Source: Piper betle
Taxonomy: Eukaryota > Streptophyta > Magnoliopsida > Piperales > Piperaceae
Direction of reading: 5' to 3'
DNA length: 64,000 bases
NCBI GenBank assembly: GCA_033002965.1
Contig: JAURVB010003043.1
Coordinates: 1 to 64,000, forward strand
In this document: positions 25,280 to 36,509 of the stretch, one piece after another
How positions within the stretch are numbered: the stretch's first letter is position 1
Layout: each line of letters opens with the position of its first letter
Notes under the pieces: model-generated
Database searches by the model: none
What the model saw: the letters and a program-made list of their open reading frames with translations, nothing else
Told to the model about the DNA's origin: nothing
Made by a program: the position numbers and the translations under genes

Positions 25280-26048
25280 TCTAGCCTAAGGCCATCATTT
25301 AATTTCGTTTCATCTACGATAACATGATCTAAAGTGCAAATTAATAGACTTAAATCAAAGGCCCATAATCTTATCTAGCCTAGGGCCATCTTTTAATATG
25401 GTTTCATCTATGACATCCTGAATTAAAATACAAATTAATGGATTTAAATAATCCCTTCAATATCGGAGTATTGGACTTTAACTCGATAGGTATATATTAA
25501 ATATGGGACTAACTTTAGGGAAATACATTTCCTCACATACATTCAACAAAATTTAATTATGACACATTCAGGAATTTTATTCATAACATGAAAGGTTAAT
25601 TTGTGTACTTAATAATAGAGTATCAATTCCCAACACTAGATTACAGAAGGGACACATTGAATAGATCAAAGATAACTTAAAAATATAATTAGTTGTCATG
25701 CACCACATGATACAAGTTTAATTGGCTATAATAGTTTACCATTCTGGTGCATGATCAACCTCCTAAATTGATTAACTTGCAGTCTACGATTAAAAAATGA
25801 AGCAAGTTGGCAAAGAATAAGATAAATTAAACTCGACGAACTAGGAAACTAGAAAATATTCCTAGTGGTTTTGAATCCCATAATATTTTATATTCAAGCA
25901 ATAAATTAAATAAAAAGAAGAATGAATGAATTCTCTCTATTTATACGTACACAATATACTTCACTGAGACTCAAGCCACAAATCCATCTCTTGGTCACAC
26001 CATCTATTGTGAGATACTCTTTACGAAAGTGTAGTTGTATATCTTCCA
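25280..26048. other. AT-rich spacer between tandem duplicates
   Basis: Contains a short local repeat: cctaaggccatc/cctagggccatc followed by tttaat and tttcatct occurs at about 25285-25320 and 25378-25412. Nothing else recognised. Confidence 0.5.
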
Positions 26049-26561
26049 ATGGATGACACATTAAGAAGAGAAATAAGAGCTATACTGGGGATATTCAATC
26101 CAAATGTTTCAAGGAGTTGCCCCTTGTTGAACTTTGTTGAAGGTGTCGTCAAACTGGCATCACAATCCCCACTAGAAGAAAGAAACTTGCTTGTTGAAAG
26201 ATTGGTGTTGTATAGTAAGGCACCACCAACCATGTTGCATATCTGCCAACTCTTGTCCTACACTCATCCAGATGATGATGAATTGTCAACAGAAAGCTCA
26301 AAATCTGATCTTGAGAAATTTAAACTGTTTTTCGATCTATGCCGCGACAACCCGTTTGCGGAAAATACAATCGACGAAAACATGAAGGATAAGCTCTCTT
26401 CCATTGATGGCGTACTCAGAGATGCATTGCTTGAAGCAGGAGGGAAGCTAGAGAAGCAATTTGGTTGTCTCTCCCCATCTCCTAAGGAGTTGTTAATGCA
26501 AAGGATTGTGCCCACAACCCCCATAGATGATGACACTCTTCCCCTTGATCGACCTTCATAA
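26049..26561 (+). CDS. small acidic protein of unknown function (170 residues)
   Basis: A single-exon frame of 170 residues starting MDDTLRREIRAI. No signal peptide or membrane segment is apparent. It is helix-prone and acidic, with DNPFAENTIDENMKDKLS and a proline/aspartate-rich end. I do not recognise a family. Support for it being real comes from the truncated paralogue at 24953: conserved blocks (SCPLL, VEGVV, PLEERN, LVERLVLYSKAPP, SSESSKS-like TESSKSDL) align without gaps through most of the length while the spacers differ, as expected of coding selection. The start aligns with the paralogue's inner Met. Could be a lineage-specific family. Confidence 0.6.
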   Translation: MDDTLRREIRAILGIFNPNVSRSCPLLNFVEGVVKLASQSPLEERNLLVERLVLYSKAPPTMLHICQLLSYTHPDDDELSTESSKSDLEKFKLFFDLCRDNPFAENTIDENMKDKLSSIDGVLRDALLEAGGKLEKQFGCLSPSPKELLMQRIVPTTPIDDDTLPLDRPS

Positions 26562-26579
26562 GACTTAGCATTCACCAAG

Positions 26580-27576
26580 GCCATTGATGTTGTATGTCTT
26601 ATATCGGTCGTAAAGGGTGTAAGTGACTTGTATATAGGTTAATGGGAAAGCCTCATTCATTGAATTAGTTTTTAGATTAAGAGAAACATGTAACACTTAT
26701 TACAAGTCATTTTTGTGCAAGTCATTTTGGGGTTCAAAGTCATTTGGGGTTCAAAGGGCCTAACACAGTGGTATTAATGATTTACGCCGATTGTGGTTAT
26801 CTTTTTCATGGGTTCCACCTGATGAGGTGGAAACGCCGATTGTGGTTATCTTCTTCATGAGTTCCACCTGATGATTTAAGGGGATAGATTGTCACGGGCC
26901 CAAAGGGACTTACATTAGTATCAACCAAAGGGGAGAGATTGTCACGGGCCCAAAGTGACTTACAATAGTATCAACCAAAGGGACTTACAGTGGTATCAAT
27001 GATTTACACCGATTGTGGTTGTCTCCTTCATGGGTTCTACCTGATAATTTAAGGAGAGAAATTGTCACGGGCCCAAAGTGCCTAATAGTAGTATCAATGA
27101 TTTACACCGATTGTAGTTGCCTCCTTTATGGGTTTCACCTAATAATTTCAGGGGAGAGTTGTCACAAGCCCAAAGGGTGGTATGAATGATTTACGCTGAT
27201 TGCGGTTGTCTCCTTGATTTTCATGGGTTCCACCTGATAATTTAAGGGGAGAGATTGTCACAAGACCAAAAGGCCTAATAGTGGTATAATGACTTACGCC
27301 GATTGTCGATTGTGGTTGTCTCCTTCATGGGCTCCACTTAATAATTTAAGGGGAGAGATTGTCACGAGGGGGGGGAGAGATTGTCACGGGCCCAAAGGGC
27401 CTAACAGTGGTATAATGATTTACGCTGATTGTGGTTATCTCTTTCATGGGTTTCACGTGATAATTTAAGGGAAGAGATTGTCGCAAACCCAAAGGGCCTA
27501 ACAGTGGTATCAATGATTTACGTTGATTGTGGTTCTCTCTTTCATGGGTTCCACCTGATGATTTAAGTAGAGAGAT
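26580..27576 (+). repeat. tandem array of a TRIM-like miniature LTR retrotransposon
   Basis: Eight or so units of about 95-125 bp. Each starts TGTCAC and often reads tgtcacgggcccaaag...ctaaca, followed at once by gtggtatcaatg, whose first part matches the initiator-methionine tRNA primer-binding sequence tggtatca, then about 70 bp including atttacgccgattgtgg and tgggttccacctga, ending in a purine tract aaggggagagat next to the following TGTCAC. Unit starts lie near 26890, 26940, 27065, 27158, 27257, 27359, 27378, 27478 and 27575. PBS, purine tract and TG..CA borders are the parts of an LTR retroelement with no coding capacity; the LTR here is collapsed to about 25 bp. The first 180 bp (26580-26765) look like a fuller LTR. 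Confidence 0.7.
26596..26636 (+). promoter_or_regulatory. degenerate USE plus TATA pair in the repeat (snRNA-promoter-like)
   Basis: gtcttatatcg (26596-26606) is a degenerate form of the plant upstream sequence element RTCCCACATCG. It is separated by exactly 24 nt from TATATA (26631-26636), the same spacing as in the better-preserved copy at 28245. Confidence 0.4.
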
Positions 27577-28340
27577 TGTCACACAATGATGATTTCGGAA
27601 TTGCCTAGTGTGTGAAGGGGAGTTGTGGGGTTTATCACACATCGGTTTTAGAGGTTATTAGGGGAGTTGTTGGGTTTATCCCACATCGGTTTTAGAGGTT
27701 GTTAGGGGAGTTGTTGGGTTTATTTCACATTGATCGTAGAGGGTGTCGGTGACTTGTATATAGGCTAATGGAAAAGCCTTATTCACTGAGTAAGCTTTTG
27801 GATTAAGAGAGGCCCGAACACCCAGAATCGCCAGATAGAATTGCCTGATCTATCGCCCGATGTGACACCCAAAATCGCCCGATAGATTCGCCTGATGTGT
27901 GAATAGGAGTTGTTGGGTTTATCTGCTTTTGGATAGAGAGGCCCGGACACCCAGAATCGCCCGATGTGTGAATGGGACTTGGGTTTATCTCACATCGGTC
28001 ATAGAGGTTTTGGATTAAGAGAGGCTCGATCGTAGAGGGTGTTGGTGACTTGTATGTAGGCTAATGGGAAAATCTTATTCACTGAGCTAGCTTTTGGATT
28101 AAGAGAGGCCTATGACACCCAGAATCACCCGATGTGTGAATGGAAGTTATTGGGTTTATCCTACATCGGTCATAAAGGTTTTGGATTAAGAGAGGCCTGT
28201 GACACCCAAAATTGCCTGATGTATGAATGGGAGTTGTTGGGTTTATCCCACATCGGTCCTAGAAGGTGTTGGCAGTTTGTATATAGGCTAATGAGAAAAC
28301 TTTATTTCCTGAACTATGGATAAAGAGAGACTTGTGACAC
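27577..28340 (+). repeat. nested partial LTR copies with repeated USE/TATA motifs
   Basis: The phrase gggtttatcccacatcggt and variants occurs near 27630, 27671, 27715, 27985, 28155 and 28239; gagaggcccg/gagaggcctgtgacaccca recurs near 27799, 28105 and 28190; and cttgtatataggctaatgg recurs near 27753, 28048 and 28275. These are the body of the same element whose collapsed form makes the array to the left. The pieces are joined in irregular order, as if by repeated unequal exchange. Confidence 0.7.
28245..28285 (+). promoter_or_regulatory. perfect plant USE and TATA at Pol III-like spacing
   Basis: ATCCCACATCG (28245-28255) matches the plant snRNA-gene upstream sequence element RTCCCACATCG exactly. 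TATATA follows at 28280-28285 after 24 nt. In plant U6/U3-type (Pol III) genes the two elements are about three helical turns apart; in Pol II snRNA genes about four. The downstream sequence is not a snRNA I recognise. Activity is inference. Confidence 0.5.
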
Positions 28341-28697
28341 CTATTACAAGTCCCTTTTGGGCACGCATCTACTGGCAGTGAAGCTCTTTGAGCTGCCTCT
28401 CAGGCGCATATGCTGTCAGTGAAGCTCTTTGGAGCTGCATCCCAGACATATCTGCTGGCAGTGAAGCTCTTTGAGCTGCATTGGAGATGCTGTTCACAAG
28501 GTGAGAAGAGCTGCATTGGAGATGTTGTTCACAAGGTGAGATCGGAGCTCTTGTGAGCTGCCACCCGGACGCATCTGCTAGCAGTGAAGCTCTTTGAGAG
28601 CTGCATTGGAGATGCTATTCACAAGGTGAGAAGAGCTGCATTGGAGATGCTGTTCACAAGGTGAGATCGGAGTGAGATCAGAGCTTTTCATTCGTAG
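28341..28697. repeat. local tandem repeats with gctgcattggagatg units
   Basis: Two interleaved short motifs alternate: gcagtgaagctctttgagctgc (about five times) and agctgcattggagatgctgttcacaaggtgag (about four times). The second motif reappears at 32463-32530, on the other side of the solo LTR, showing that the LTR was inserted into this repeat block. Confidence 0.75.
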
Positions 28698-31678
28698 TGT
28701 AAAACCCATGACTCGAGTCAAGGTTTTATATTCAGAACCGGTCGGTTCGACCGTTAGTTTCGAGTTGAGTCAAATTCAGAACACGTGTACTGAGTTGACA
28801 CTAGTCGCATGTATAAGCTATGAGGGTCATGCGTACCCAAGTATATGATAATAACGTCATGAAAACAACAGAACAGAATGAGTTATCAAATATATGAGAG
28901 TATGCTAGTTACTTTTTTTATTTTTATATATAGTGGATCGTAGAATTAGTTTTAGGCCGTTTACCATGTTAGGACGCGTTACGGGCAGTTTGGATAGGTT
29001 GATAGTTGTAGACCATATCATTGTGATGTTTTGGTATTTGTTTGATTTCATGGGATTTTCCCCCTATTTTTATAGAATTTTTTTAGGATTTACGGCGACT
29101 TAATTATTATTCTTGACTCGAGCCGGAGACGAGTCAAGTTATATTTACAAGTTTGCCACCAGCCCTTTTCTTCCCTCCCAACGTTTTCTTCCCCAAACCC
29201 TTGCCCCAACGCCGCCCCCGTGCAGCGTCGCCGCCTCCGCCGTCGACGTCGCCCAGCCGCCGATCGTCACCACCTAGCCTTGCCACGGCGTTGCTATGCC
29301 ACCCCGACCAACCCCGGCCACTGTCTGGGCGTTGCGACGTGGGAATCGCCGCACCCGGGTTGTGCCCGCGTCGCCGATCGTGCCGCCAGCGACCATCACC
29401 ACTACGATCCAGCTTTAGCCTTGACACCCTTGACCACCCAGCGACCTTCCCTGACCGGAGCGGATGCCATCGCCTCCCAGGCTGGCTGGATCTAGCTACC
29501 CATCACCACCGGCCCTGTTTTAGCCATTTTTCGGCTAGGCGCCACCTCCGCCGACCATGTCGACGCCGTAGACACGTCGGGCTCGCCGAGCTGGTTCCGA
29601 TGGTACCTAATACCATTGCTTTCCGGCTAGTGGACGCCGCCAACGGTTGTCACCGAAAAATCGTCGGAAGCTGCCGGAAAACTACTGAAATCTGTCAGAA
29701 AACTGCTGGAACCTGCCGGAAAATCGGATTCACTGAAATTCACCGAATCTTTCGCGGAGCTCATCCAATCGAGCCTGATCGAGCTTCGGACGCCGATGAG
29801 CGCCGAATTTGAGTTTCGAGACACGTGACAAAACCCTAGCAATCGCCGATTATCGACGACAAGAGGTATAATTACCTTTGATTTGATTATTTAAAATTAA
29901 TGACGGTTAGCACAGCATGATAGGATTGATTGATATGATAAAAGTTTGAGCATGAAAGAAGTAATGATATGCATGATTTGATTGGTAATGGATGAATGTA
30001 AGTGATCTAATGAGGTAGATCGAGTCGGAGCATGATAAGGGATCACGAGATAAGTTAGAAAAATATAATAAAATTGGTATGAATAGGATGAGTTAGATAT
30101 ATTTACATTTATGATTATTTGATTGTTGATTGTGATAGATGATTATTATGTTGTGTGATATTTATTGAGTTTGATGCATCATTTAGTTAGTGGGAGTTAG
30201 TATTTAGTTTTGATGTGTAGGTACGGAGTAGGAGCTCACCGCCTAGGCGCGATGACACACTTGGAGCTTCTACCAGGTTCGTTTAGGACTCGACTCTGTT
30301 TTATGCTCTTCTATTGTATATTTATTTTATTATCTGTAAGACGGGTTAAGTGGCATTTTATTGGATCCAACTTAACTCGCGCCATTTAACCGAACAGTTT
30401 TTCGGATTAATAACCCCTCGAGGATGAGATCCCTCAAGGATGATTTCGAAAACAAGATCCACCACAAGTTGCCTTCGGGCCTATTATATAAACCCCTACC
30501 CAGCCCTATATATATATATATATATATGTAGTTTTCGCATTTTCAGTGAGACGAGAGATGGAGAAATCGACTGCACGTACCATGAGCGGATGCCGTCACA
30601 GTCAAAGCGGGCTCTGGATTAGTGTCAGCGAACTGTTCCATTCCCGAGGGATCCTGATAACTCTGCGTTTGAGTTCCTCACACCCGGAGAACATGGAGGT
30701 TTACGGGTACTGTTTAGTACAGCGCATGTCCAGACTTGTGGTTTAAAGTGTACTAAAGGCGACTGCCTGAGAGTACTCGGCCTTCGTGCTCAAGGCCAGG
30801 AGAAATATGGAGGTAAGGAGAGGGCTTAGGATTTGAGATCAGAAAAATGAAGTAAGAAAATATCGAGAGCGGCATCAGCAGCAGCAGATCAGTAAGTTCG
30901 GGATGCTACCGGGTCTGCAGCCGAGTGGCTCCTCAGTAGTGCCATTCAGAGTGTTCACGTGGAGTATATGATGTTTTCTTTCATATGAGAGTTTGCTCTC
31001 ATATCCAGCTTGTTATAGTTATTTTATTTTCCAGACCAGTAATACTTGTTACTGGCGTGTTTTTATACTATATGTAGGTAACAATTACGAGTTGGAGGAG
31101 CCAGTTTGGACGGAGGAGCACTGTTGTTGCTTGCACACATGTCAGTCAATTGAGTGTTTACATTGTGTTTATGATATTATTATATGATGTGATTAAATGC
31201 TTAAGATATGATGATATGATGTAATTAAGTACTAAGAGATGATGAGATGATGTGAACTTGAATAGATTGCGCAATGGCAGTGTAGTGGGTTGAGACCCAA
31301 GTTTCAAAATGAGTTACAGCATGTTAGATTTTGTATTTTGTATGAATGAAATTATTTGATATATAGCTATATATATATTTGCATATTTATATTTGACAGG
31401 GTGGCCCCTAATTGCATTTTTAGGGGAAACTCTGTCCGTTATATTTTAAAATTTTTATTAATTTTTATCAGGATTGTCTTGGTGTGTGCTTTGATTTGCA
31501 TGTCATTCATATAGTACCATGTTAGGGTTTGTGCATTCATCCATGCTTGAGAGTTGTATCTTCATCTTAAGACGCTGAGATCGGATTTGTATGAGTTAGG
31601 TTCGGGTTAGCCGACCTAACCGGGGCCTACAACATACCGGTTCGGTTCATGAGCCTGAACCGGATTTGGGGTGTTACA
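28698..31678 (+). mobile_element. solo LTR copy 1 (about 2.98 kb), probably Tekay/Del-like Ty3/gypsy
   Basis: Starts TGTAAAACCC and ends GGGGTGTTACA, giving short inverted TG..CA termini. Flanking pentamers cgtag and caaag agree at only 3 of 5 positions, so the target duplication is eroded or absent. It shares landmarks in the same order with copies at 36961 and 56635: actcgagtcaaggttttat, gtaggtacgg..gagctcaccgcctaggc, ataaccc(c)tcgaggatgagat, gccttcgggcctattatataaa (a likely core promoter with TATA at about 30485), ctcggccttcgtgctcaagg and ttttaggggaaactctgtcc. No gag or pol is present. The GC-rich interior (29150-29830) has a long open frame that is not conserved in copy 2 and is not called as a gene. 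Tekay/Del assignment rests on LTR length and the termini and is inference. Confidence 0.8.
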
Positions 31679-32747
31679 CAAAGGAATGTAGAAGCCCTCA
31701 TTGATGCAATTGAGAGGCTTACAACCTAGCCAAAAGTATAATATAATGGGCCTAAGTCATTTCTTTAAAAGTAGTTAACTAAATTAAAGATCTATAGTAC
31801 ATTCCCACTTATAAACTGGATTTTATTCCAGTAGGTATTAGATGGAAAACTAAGTTGAGAGAACTCACAATCCACCCAACTTAGGAAATTTCATCCCCGA
31901 AATTTCTACATTGGGCCCATTGCTAGCCCTAGCCCACGACCTTTTAGCCCATGACCAACAGCCCAGCCAACGTCCCTAGTTCTGCTCATCATCTAACACA
32001 GAACCAGGTTGCTCTTATACCTTTTGTAAGGACCCGGCCCAAAGTGTAACGTAATGACCTTAAATCATTGTCTTTAAAAGTGGTTAACCAAGTTAAAGAT
32101 CTATAGTCTGTTCCCACTTATAAACAGGGATAAGTTATCCCAATAATAGGTATTATAAGTATTAGATGTGAAACTAAGTTGAGGGATCTCATAATCTACC
32201 CACCTTAGGAAATTTCGTCCCCAAAATTCAAGGGATCTCACAATCCACCCACCTTAGGAAATTTCGTCCTCGAAATTCCTACACTTAACCCGTTGCTAAT
32301 CCACTCACCTTAAGAAATTTCGTCCTCGAAATTCCTATACTCAGCTCGTTGCTAGCCTCAGTACATGTTCTTCTCTGGCTCGTAACCGGCAGCCTTAGCC
32401 AAGAAGCTCAAACATGTTCTTCTCTGGCTCGTAACCGGCAGCCTTAGCCAAGAAGCTCATTTGAGCTGCATTGGAAATATTGTTCACAAGCTTTGAGCTG
32501 CATTGGAGATGTTGTTCACAAGGTGAGATCAGAGCTTTTCATTCAGAGGAATGAGATTGGAGCTTTTCATTTGGAGGAATGTAGAAGCCTGAGAGGCTTG
32601 CAACCCAGCCAAAAATGTAATGTAATGCGCCTAATTCATTTCTTTAAAAGTGGTCAACCAAGTTAAAAATCTATAGTTCATTCCCACTTATAAATATGAT
32701 CTTATCCTAATAGGTATTAGATATAGGACTAAGTTAAAAGATCTCAC
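31679..32747. repeat. three copies of a ~300-bp repeat plus short tandem duplications
   Basis: The segment tttctttaaaagtggttaacc..agatctatag..ttcccacttataaa begins near 31750, 32065 and 32640, and each is followed by ggtattaga and aactaagtt. Between them, aaatttcgtcctcgaaattcctac recurs at 32254-32280 and 32307-32333, and a 49-bp unit beginning acatgttcttctctggctcg is duplicated at 32363 and 32412. No coding potential. Confidence 0.7.
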
Positions 32748-32891
32748 AGGCTTGTTGCTGGTAAGGAAGTGAAGGTTGTTCTTAAACGGGCTATGTCATA
32801 CCACATTCACAGACGTCCCCGACTTCCTAATCGCCCTACTTTGCGGATGAAGATGAAGTTCAAACCTCACGAAGTGGAGGATGATGATTGA
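32748..32891 (+). pseudogene. isolated 3'-exon-like coding fragment, unidentified
   Basis: After an acceptor-like ctcacag, one frame reads 47 basic residues, including GKEVKVVLKRAMSYHIHRR and TLRMKMKFKPHEVEDDD, and ends in a stop. Composition and codon regularity look coding, in strong contrast with the repeats on both sides. No upstream exon is present, so this is a transposed or left-over last exon. I do not recognise the parent protein. Confidence 0.4.
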
Positions 32892-34125
32892 AAACGTTTA
32901 AGATTGAAGAGGAGAAAGATTGATCTTTGAATTACTACTACGGATGCAACCAAATCCAATTAACAAAAATTCATATTTGTAAGATGTTAATATATGTTTG
33001 TACTTTCGAATAACATTTTTTGTGTTAACTACTCTATGCTTCTTTCCCAACTACCATTAGCAATCGTTACCATATAATACTAATATGAACTATGAATCAG
33101 TTCATCCGTGAAGGTGTTGTTGCTTAATTATAATGAACTAGGTTGTATATTTTATATATATATATAATTACATTTATTATAATCAATATATAATATTTAA
33201 ATATTTTTATTCTATTGATGATAATTAATTCTCATCATCTTCTCTTCATATTATGTATCAGTCTGCTACCAAACTAAATTTATTTATTTTTACCAAAATG
33301 TATCATATTAAGTAAAAATAATACTTGTAATTTAAATAAATTTATTTATATTATATCATATCTTTTAAATAGTTATTTTTTGGAAAAATATATTCCCTTC
33401 GAAATTCTATCTATTTTTCAAAATAATCCCGCGCATGGAGCTGTGCGTGGTATTGGCTCAATTCGATGTTTTTACTTTTAATATTTTATTATTTTTTAAA
33501 AAATGATGCATTCAAATTATAATTATTAATACCCTTGTTAGAATTAGAATTAACCTTACTCAAACGATTCCTTTTCTTTGAAGTTTATACCTTATAAAAA
33601 AATTGAATCAAACTCAAAATATAATCTAACTTGATTTAAAATTTCATAATTTTTTTATAAGCTTTGGCATAAATTTGTATATTATTTAAATTGGGATTCA
33701 ATTATAAACTATATAAATATTGTATTATAATTTTTTTAAAAATGATATATTCTAATAGGTTAAAAGTTAGTAAATTCTAGTTAGGTATAATATTGATAAG
33801 GTTTGGCAAAAGAAGTTTATTATTTTTGGAAATTTCAATTAATGAAATTATAAATCCGATGAAGATGAAAAATATTTGAATTCATAAAAGCACATATTTT
33901 CTATTATTAGGGATTTTTTTAATTAATAAGTTTATACATAAAGACGGAGAATATAGGTGTTCATTTTTTATCTTTGGAATTCATAATTAATCAATTTACA
34001 AATCTGACAAATATGGGAAATATGATTTGATAAACACCTATTGTTTATTAAAAAAATTAATTAATAATTATGAAAAAAATATAATCATATATCTTTTTCT
34101 TTATATATATAACGTTCCATGCTAG

Positions 34126-34129
<4 letters not shown>
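32892..34129. other. AT-rich DNA without recognised features
   Basis: Very AT-rich with scattered (TA)n, one short GC patch at 33428-33450 (cccgcgcatggagctgtgcg). No gene or element recognised. Confidence 0.5.

Positions 34130-34177
<48 letters not shown>
34130..34177. repeat. (TA)n microsatellite
   Basis: An almost uninterrupted run of at/ta dinucleotides of about 46 bp. Confidence 0.95.
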
Positions 34178-34178
<1 letters not shown>

Positions 34179-34429
34179 ACCCAACATTAAATATATAACC
34201 AATGTATCTCAAATATATATCTAATTTTTATGCTAAGATCTAATAAATATATCTAGATTATGAATATGAATTGTTCTTTACATATTTCTAATATATATCT
34301 AACTTTAAATGTTTGGTATATTTCTCTCACCCAGCATATGGTATTTGTTGTTATTTTTTTTTGTTATGATAATCTTTTTACTTTTCGTTATGATAATATT
34401 TAAATATTTGTTAATTACTTCAACCAATC

Positions 34430-35600
34430 ATATTAGTTTTTTATTTATATAAATAATTCCGAACTTAACAATATTAATAGTATTGGAAAAATTCTAAAAG
34501 ATTACATGTTATTTTGTAGAGATTTCAAAATATCAATTTTAATCAATTAAAAATTGCCAAAATAATAATATTAATATGATTTAGGAAAGATACAAAAGAT
34601 AAGATTTTCCATCTCAATAATATTTCTAATATTTCTAATTTAATTAATTAAACAATTACGGAAATAATATTATTAAATATGTGTTTTACAACTCTTTTTC
34701 ATCTTTATCACATTTCTAACTAATAAGATTCCAAAAGATTAGATGTAATTTTATAGAGATTTCAAAATGCCAAATTTAATTAATTAAGTTTTCTAAACTA
34801 ATAATATTAACAATATTTGAGAAAAAAGTATAAAACATAAGATTTTCCATCTTAATTATATTTCTAATTTAATTAATTTAAAAACTACGAAAATGATAAT
34901 ATTAAAAATGTGTTTATCAACTCTTTTTCATCTTTATCACATTTCTAATTTTATTTATTAAAAAATCCAAAATAATAATAATAAGACTATGTAAGAATCT
35001 AAAAGATTAATTTTTCCATAATTAATTAATTAATTAATTACAAAAGTAAAATATTAATTAATAGGATTTTGAAAATTTTCTAAAAGATTATATTTTATTT
35101 TATAGAGATGACAAAATATATTAATAAGATCTAAAATTATTTTGTAAATATTTTATTATTATTCTAAATATAAATTTTAATTAATTAAAAATTCCGAAAA
35201 TAATAATATTAATAAGAGGATTCGGAAGAAATTCTAAGAGGTAAGATTTTCAATCTTAATTATATTTATAATTTAATTAATTAAAATTTATAAAAATGAT
35301 AATATTAAATATGAATTTATCAGCTTGTTTCATCTTTATCACATTTCTAATTTAAATAATTAAAAATTCCTAATAATAATAATAATAATAATAATAATAA
35401 GATTTTGTAGAAATCTAAAAGATTAGTTTTTTCATCATTATTATATTTGTAATTTATGGAATTAAATAATTACGAAAATAAAAATATTAATTAATAGGAT
35501 TTGAAAAAGATTCTAAAAGATTAAATTTTTTTATAGAGATTACAAAATACATTAATAAGATCTAAAATTATTTTTAAAATAATTTTTTTATCATAATCAA
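34430..35600. repeat. AT-rich satellite-like tandem repeats
   Basis: The phrase catctttatcacatttctaa occurs near 34699, 34931 and 35329; aagattttccatct near 34600, 34841 and (variant) 35243; ctaaaagatta near 34493, 34733 (variant), 35079 and 35513. Units of about 230-400 bp therefore repeat with internal length change. Short aat microsatellites (e.g. 35370-35399) are embedded. Confidence 0.65.
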
Positions 35601-35793
35601 TCACATTGTATCATTTGCTAATCCCTCATTAAACATGACACTCCTCAAAAATTGTTCTTTTATTATATATAGATAGGTAGATTGAAATATTGCTTTTGTT
35701 TTAATAGAAGATAAAATCATATTTGGTAGTCTCCCCAAGGGATAAATTATCTATAGAACGGTAGCCGGCAACCAAGGAAACATGACTCTCTCC

Positions 35794-35796
<3 letters not shown>

Positions 35797-35835
<39 letters not shown>

Positions 35836-36509
35836 GGCGGGTTTACTGTGCTCAAGCACAGGCAAGCTGCCTGTGCTTGAGCCATCCAGCCGTTGGATAC
35901 AATCCAACGGCTGGATGAAAAAAAAAAAAGATGGGCGACGCCCCCGGCCGACATGACGCCACCCCCGCCCGTCGCCGCCCCCGGCCGACGGGGCGGCGAC
36001 ACAACCTCGCGGCGACCCCCTCTGGTGGCGACGAGGCGGCGGATCTAGCCGCCCCGCCTCTTCCCCTGCCGGCCCGCCGCCGGGCGACACCACCCCCACC
36101 CCGTCGCCATCCCCAGCCTGCCACCCCGCCGCGCCCCCTCGGCCCCCGCCCGCCACCCCGCCCCGTCCCCCACCCGCCACCCCACCGCGCCACGCCCCCC
36201 CCTCTGTCCCCGTCCCCCGCTCGCCGCGCCCCCTCGGCCCCCACCCCGCCGCGCCGCGCCCCGCGTGGCGACCCGCAACCACGTGGCCGCCGCCCCCCGG
36301 ACCAACCCCATCCCCTGTCGCCGCCGCCCCCCCCGCCCCCCCGGCAGTCGCCGTGGCTTTTTCACCCTTCCCGCCCCCTCCGCCGTCGTTGTTGCGGTGG
36401 CGCCGGCGGCCACCCCTCTGTTTTTTTTTATCTTGGCCGTTGGATGCTAATCCAACGGCCAAGATCAAACTTGAGCACAGGCAAGCTGCCCGTGCTCAAG
36501 CACATGAAA

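Noticed and set aside
26890..27600. Regularly spaced repeats resembling a CRISPR array
   Set aside because: Spacers are themselves repeated, unit lengths vary, and the genome is a plant; TRIM structure explains the pattern.
29153..29812. 219-residue open frame within LTR copy 1
   Set aside because: Arginine/proline-rich, not conserved in LTR copies 2 and 3, and no domain recognised.
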